NCBI GenBank assembly: GCA_022702705.1
Contig: CM040430.1
Span: 80,107,239 to 80,171,238, forward strand
Source of the DNA: Papilionanthe hookeriana x Papilionanthe teres
Lineage: Eukaryota; Streptophyta; Magnoliopsida; Asparagales; Orchidaceae
Length of the DNA stretch: 64,000 bases
Direction: 5' to 3'
Below the pieces are notes generated by a model. The model had not been told where the DNA came from, did no database searches, and was given only the letters and a program-made list of their open reading frames with translations. The first letter of the stretch is position 1. Every line of letters starts with the position of its first letter. Below are positions 58,761-64,000 of this stretch, one piece after another. A program made the position numbers and the translations under genes.

Positions 58761-58806
58761 ATATTTTTAGGTTAAGTGTTTTGAAAAGGGGGTCGCCTAC
58801 AGAAAT

Positions 58807-61800
58807 TGTCGACGAATTTTAAATTTTAAATCTAATTTAAATATATATATAATTAGAAAGTAGTATTTGATTTTAAAAATAATTTTGAGTTTGAAAATTT
58901 TAAGATATGAAATCAAACTGATCTCACATCCCGAATAGTTTATATAAACGAGCACCACACCACAAACTGTATATCTATCCTGGAGAATGGACACACTACT
59001 TGATGATGGGGCTTGGTTAAATAAACTAGAAGATTTGTGACATCCGTTTGGTCTGCAAACCAACTTTATAAGCCTACAGGTTCCCCTGCTTAATATAAAG
59101 AAATTAAGCGAGGGTTTATATTACTCGGGTTCTTAAAGTTCCCTATAAGGGCAAGCCCCTATAGTTAATTACATCTTAAATGACTGGAATCATTTAAGAA
59201 AACTCTCGATAATGATCAGTGGTTTTGCTTTCAAGAATTTCAAAGTTTAAGGTTTTTAAAGGATTGAGTTTTGGAATTTCAATAGGGATTAGCTCAAATT
59301 CGGAACAGTTTATTTTAAGAATCCAAAGAAAGAGAAGTAGGAGAAGCTGAGGATCCAAGAAGAATCTTGACAACCTCCCAAACTATCCTATGGTTTGGTT
59401 TCAATTTAGGAAAATTATTTAATGTTGCAATCCTGCCAATTTTAATTAATTAGGACTTATATTAGTATGACATAATCATACAAATAGCCTCGAAGATGTG
59501 AGGATTTATGTCGTACCGAACAACTACCTCGGAGTCCTAAGACCGGTTAGGGCTTAATTTGTATAACATGATTATGCAAATGCCTAACGAAAAGTTGAGG
59601 ATTTATGTTGCACTAGGCAAACTACCTCGAAATTCTATGGCTTTGTTATTTAATTCTAAGAAGTTTTACTGAAGTAGACCAGAGTTTTGCTGATGACGAT
59701 GGCCGTGCTGCCCACCATACTCCGAGCTCCTTGTTGTTGCAGAGGTTTAGTTTTAGAAGGTGAAAATCAGGAGATGAGAGAAGTGTTTTGGTTTAGAAAT
59801 TTTAAAGTCCAAATATTTTTAATATTTTAATTAAAACAAATCTTAAAGTTGGTTAAACAGAACCGATTAAGATCCCACGGTTCCGTCATCCCAGCACCGT
59901 TATTTTCATCGAATTCACTTAGTCCAGATGAATTTGCTAAACTCAACTGAATGAGTTCCACACTTTCATTTAGACCGTGGGAAATCCCGTTAGCAACACA
60001 TGGGTTATATCATCCGAGGTATTCCCGATCATTCAACGAGACATTTTAATTAGTTGCAATTGTAGTTTTGTTGTTCTGTTTGTGATTAAATTTTGAGTTG
60101 TCTTATATTTTGGAATGTTATGGCAGTGAATTTTATCTTGTGGTGACTTTTTATTTAGTTTTGGGTTTCAGTTTTGTGACTATCCTAAAGGTTTTAGTTT
60201 TCATGCAACAATCTTGTTTAACATGCAAGAAAAAGTAAAGTGCAGGTGCATGTAAGTAAATTCGCTATAAAGTAAATTGCAATAAAATAAAAGCGTACCT
60301 GGAGGGTCTTCCCGTCATCCCAAGCTACACTTAAAACACATATTAAGGCATTTAAATATTTCAACAAGTACCTAGGTAAAGCTAAGGGAAGGTTCTGGTT
60401 GTCTACCAAGATCATAATCCTATAACTAGTCATTTCCTATGACGTCTAGGTTCTTGTATTTTGTTTAAGGATGATTTTCTTCATCAAAGAACAATTAAAT
60501 TCAATTGTTCTTCTAAAACATCTCATCATATTGAGAAAGTGCTAAGGACGAGTCCTAAACATCTTTTCAATATTTCCGAGTCCAAGTAAATTTAATTGCA
60601 CAGGTGAATTAATCATTCAAGAGTTTAGTTAAGCTTTGTCTCTTGCTCAGTGAACTTGGGCATTTGATTACCTGATGAATGAAGTGACATCTCACTTAAT
60701 ACTCCATTTAAGAGTTATAAAAATTAAAGCCTTTAGGGGCAAGTTGGTTTGTTGAGAATTTTAATCATTCTTAATTTGATGTTTGAGTTAAATGTTTAAA
60801 GTGATTTAGTTTAATTATGAGGTTTTAATTAATAATTTTAAGTTTGGAATAGTGTTCAATTTATTTTTGGTTTAAATCTTTATACTTTAAGTGATCTTAA
60901 TGTTTTAAATTTGTTTTACTTTTATTATTGAATGATGTTAACTTTAATATAATTTAAATTTGATTTAATTGAATTTAACTTAATTTAATTTAAATATTTA
61001 ATTTCAATATTTTTAATTTAATTTAATTTAATTGCAAAAATGTTAATTTAATTTAATTTAATTGCAAAAATGTTAATTTAATTTAATTTTTACTTAATTT
61101 AATTTAATTTAATTTAATTTAATTTAATTTAATTATTAAATTATTTAATATTTTGAGCTTTTCTTTAATTTAAGTGTTATATATATATATATATTTACTT
61201 TTAATTTACTTTGTTTGGATTAACATTTTAGTCTTAATTAAGAGTTAAATATTATTGAAATCATTTATTTAGGGATTTTTTTTATTAAAGAATTAATATC
61301 CTCTCAAGTTATATCTCTATTTTTAAAATCCAAATTTTCATTAATCTTCCAAAATTTTAAATTGCTTAAATAATTAAAGTTTCATTTTGGTTTATTAAAA
61401 GTGATTAATGGGTTCCTACCCTTTTAATTTCCCAAAGTTTCAATCATCCAAGAAAGATAAAATCAAATATTTTACACTCCATTTTAATTAAACCTAAAAT
61501 TTTAATAAAGGGGTTTAAATTCTTTAATTATCTTTATGCCCTTTTAGGCTTATTTATTTCATAACTCACAAGATTGAGTTCAAATGAACTTGAAATTTTT
61601 ATGTCACTTTACTCATGTGTCAATTAAGACATTAGAGGAGAAAATGTGATTTTTCTGAATTTAATTTATTTATATAATTATTTTTAATGAAAAATAAGGG
61701 ATTTCAAGGAAAATTCAACAACATGACCAAAGTAAGGTTTCTGTCCTTAAGAAAATTATGGGATGTTCCTAATGACTAGAGGACCACTTGGACCAATTTT

Positions 61801-64000
61801 GGTGATTTTTGAATTATACTTTATTTATTATAATTATTTTTAGTTTTATAGTCTTAATTATAAAATAAAATTGAAGTTGAAAAGTAGATTTTATATCTTA
61901 AATCTCTCTGATCTCAAGGAGTTCAGAGAAATAAATTTTACAATTTTCTGATTTTTCTTTGATTTATTGGAATTAAGTTAGTGAAAAGGTTGGAAAATAC
62001 ATTTTTAATATTAAAAATTATTTTGAGCCTTTAATATTCAATATCTTTACTTTGAGATTTGGGAAAAACATTTGGTTTGTTCCTAGGTGATTAGGAGTCA
62101 AAATGTGACATTTTTATGATTTTTAATATTTTTATGATTTTTATTTTTTTTAATTATTAAAATATTAAATATATCATCAAAAATGAAAAATTTTAGAAAG
62201 TTTCAATTTTAATTTTTGTAGACTCCTCTAATATCAAAGAGCCCACAAAACCAATTTGGTGAATTTTTAAAGTGTATTTTTGGAGTTATGAATTTTTAAA
62301 GTTTAATTTTGATCATGTGGCTTAATCAATTCATTTAGTGGGGCCAATCATTTCCAATTGGCTTCAATTTTTTATGCAATGTCCCTCTGATCCTAAAGAT
62401 TAGTGAAGAATTGATTTCAATTTATTTTAATGTGTGGTTAACCCTAATTAATTAAAATTAAGTTTTGAGTAATTAGGTCAATTAGGCTTATTCTTAATGA
62501 ATTAAGCCTAACCATAATTATCCTAGGGTCCTCTAGTCCTAAAAAACTTCACCAAATTTTTCTAGAATTTATTGACAACATGCTAATTATTGGAATTAAA
62601 ATTCCAAAAACAGTGACATAAATTTGAAAAATACATAACTTTCCATAGAGGTGGCCTCTGACCTTGAAAAATTCAGGGAATGTCCCCAAAATCAGAGGCT
62701 TCAAAAACCTTGTGGTCTCATGCCATGGTGAATTGTATATGCAAATGGAGAATCAAAATACTGAAATGAGTAAATAATTAATTAAAAATAAAATACTCAT
62801 CAAAATAACTTATTTTCTTTTTCACATTATTCTCCTCTGTTCACTGAGCAAGAGGGTATTTTTAGTTTATTTTTATGATCTTTCTACACAAAGATATGGA
62901 TTTTCTAAGTTCTGGGTATTCAAATAAATCAAAAAATCCATAATTTTCTACTTATCCACGCGGGGCCGACTCATCCTCGGCAGCTCCGAAAGCCCACGCG
63001 TCGCGCTCCTATTCGACGCCGCCATCTAAGTCAGCTCTCCAGGGGCTCGCGGTTCATGTAACGTTCTTCGATCCGGCGCGATCTAGACCGTCCACTCGAT
63101 ACACGCTCGATCGGACGGTGCCTGGTCATCGTCTACGACTGGTGTGCACCCGTGACCGTCCACACTAAAACCCTAAGAACTCTCTCATTTCTCAACGGAT
63201 TTTCGTGTTCTTATGCTCTATGGATTCGTCTTGAAGAGACAGACACATACATATGGTTTAAATGCTATGAAATTAAGTAAAACAAAATGGAGAATCACTG
63301 GAAGCTTGGGAGGAAGGAATGATCCATACCTTTGCTCTGAGAAGTGTAGCTTCAGTTAGAGAGTTGTGTCACCTTCGATAGCACCTAAGGAAGCTCCAGA
63401 TGAAGTCTCTGCTGCTGGGAATTGTCTCAGGTATGAAAGTGTCCACAGCTGATTTCAAAGCTTGGAGGCTAGAGCAACTGGGTGGCCTGGAGAGGGGGCT
63501 TTCACTGGGGAACTCCTTCTCTTGGTCCTGTGCAGGTGTGGGTGAGTTTAATTTGGATTTAGTGGAGGTTTGGGAGATGTCCTGGTTATGGGCTGAGAAT
63601 TGAGCTCCAAAATTGAGCTCAATTAATGGGGTTTAAGGCAGGAGAACAGTGGGGATCAATTGCTCTAGGTGAGGAGAAGGTCCTGGAGCAATTTTGGCAG
63701 AGTTTTGTTTAGGTCTGGTTCATCACCTCCTTTGGCCGAGAGGGTGGTGGGTTTAAATAGACATGGCTGGAGGGCCTCCCAGGGGGAGTTGAGGCTTGGG
63801 ATTAGCTGCTCTGGTCAAGGGAAGAACAGCCATGGTGTCTAATTAGGTTGGGACAACTCAGCAAGGAAGAATTAAATTTTTGAACCAAATGGGTGCTCTC
63901 GGCCTGGTGTTTTCCTGTGACTATGGTGGCCGGCCGGCCAGGGTCAGGTCACCCTCAAGGTCAGGGAGGTCAAGGCTGGGGTTTAGTGCAGTCAATTGGC
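58807..64000 (+). mobile_element. Family L, longest copy, runs off the window (copy 7)
   Basis: It starts TGTCGACGAATTTTAAATT and extends at least 5.2 kb. It supplies the reference order: a 5' ~0.9 kb part shared with copies at 17419, 32640 and (inverted) 6490-7440; an AT-rich middle with (TTTAA)n at 60950-61140; a GC-rich block at 62955-63130; and a gene-like purine/GT-rich part after 63290 that parallels 2580-3380 inverted. No coding frame is credible. The 3' terminus is beyond the window. Confidence 0.65.
60950..61140. repeat. (TTTAA)n-like simple repeat
   Basis: Runs of AATTT/TTTAA pentamers with a duplicated GCAAAAATGTTAATTT phrase, inside family L copy 7. Confidence 0.85.

Noticed and set aside
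58013..58822. Chain of Cys/Val-rich plus-strand ORFs
   Set aside because: They are the GTGTTATT repeat read in frame; composition is low-complexity and the frames shift between units.
63400..63603. 67-codon ORF with Trp/Leu-rich sequence near the window end
   Set aside because: It lies in family L copy 7, and the matching part of copy 1 (inverted, about 2900-3200) does not preserve it.

Overview
This is nuclear DNA from a flowering plant. It is AT-rich and contains no bacterial-style operons. It is filled with nested, decayed retroelements whose families are plant-specific: Athila- and Tat/Ogre-type Ty3/gypsy LTR elements, L1 LINEs with a C-terminal RNase H domain, an RTE LINE with a (TTG)n tail, and a tRNA-derived SINE. 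Species cannot be told from the sequence. No intact host gene is visible. One weak candidate host gene (minus strand, about 19.7-25.0 kb) sits between repeats.

Layout. 1-2566: 5' end of a minus-strand Athila-type element (gag, tRNA-Asp primer site, 1.8-kb LTR). 2567-7440: a minus copy of a very long LTR-like repeat, called family L here, whose ends read TGTCGGTC...GGTCAACA. 7445-17418: Athila gag scrap, a 3' LTR, a polypurine tract, a repeat-rich 3' UTR carrying a LINE ORF1 scrap and a family L end, then Athila pol and gag. 17419-26008: family L 5' end, unassigned DNA, the candidate host gene with an RTE insertion (perfect 15-bp target duplication) and a SINE, a foldback element, and a family L 3' end. 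26.5-32.64 kb: minus-strand Tat/Ogre-type element. It carries a 42/44-bp minisatellite and, downstream of integrase, a decayed ALKBH9/10-type (AlkB, RNA m6A demethylase-like) reading frame. This is the most interesting feature of the window. 32.64-33.6 kb: another family L 5' end, inside the Tat reverse transcriptase. 34.7-38.5 kb: two plus-strand Athila-type LTRs plus an inverted LTR fragment forming a foldback. 38.57-44.17 and 44.44-50.18 kb: two near full-length L1 LINEs in tandem on the minus strand, each bounded by TA-rich arrays. 50.3-53.64 kb: the 3' half of a family L copy. 53.66-55.97 kb: 3' end and LTR of a plus-strand Athila-type element. 56-58.8 kb: a possible solo LTR and a GTGTTATT-rich tandem repeat. 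58.8-64 kb: the best family L copy, running off the window.

How it fits together. Nothing here works as a pathway; the layers record insertions. Most coding parts carry stops and frameshifts, and several catalytic residues are lost (Athila reverse transcriptase MDAF, both integrases, the AlkB iron site). The reverse-transcriptase active-site motifs of both L1s, the RTE and the Tat element are still readable. Coordinates of repeat edges come from by-eye alignment between copies in this window and may be off by tens of bases unless stated otherwise.
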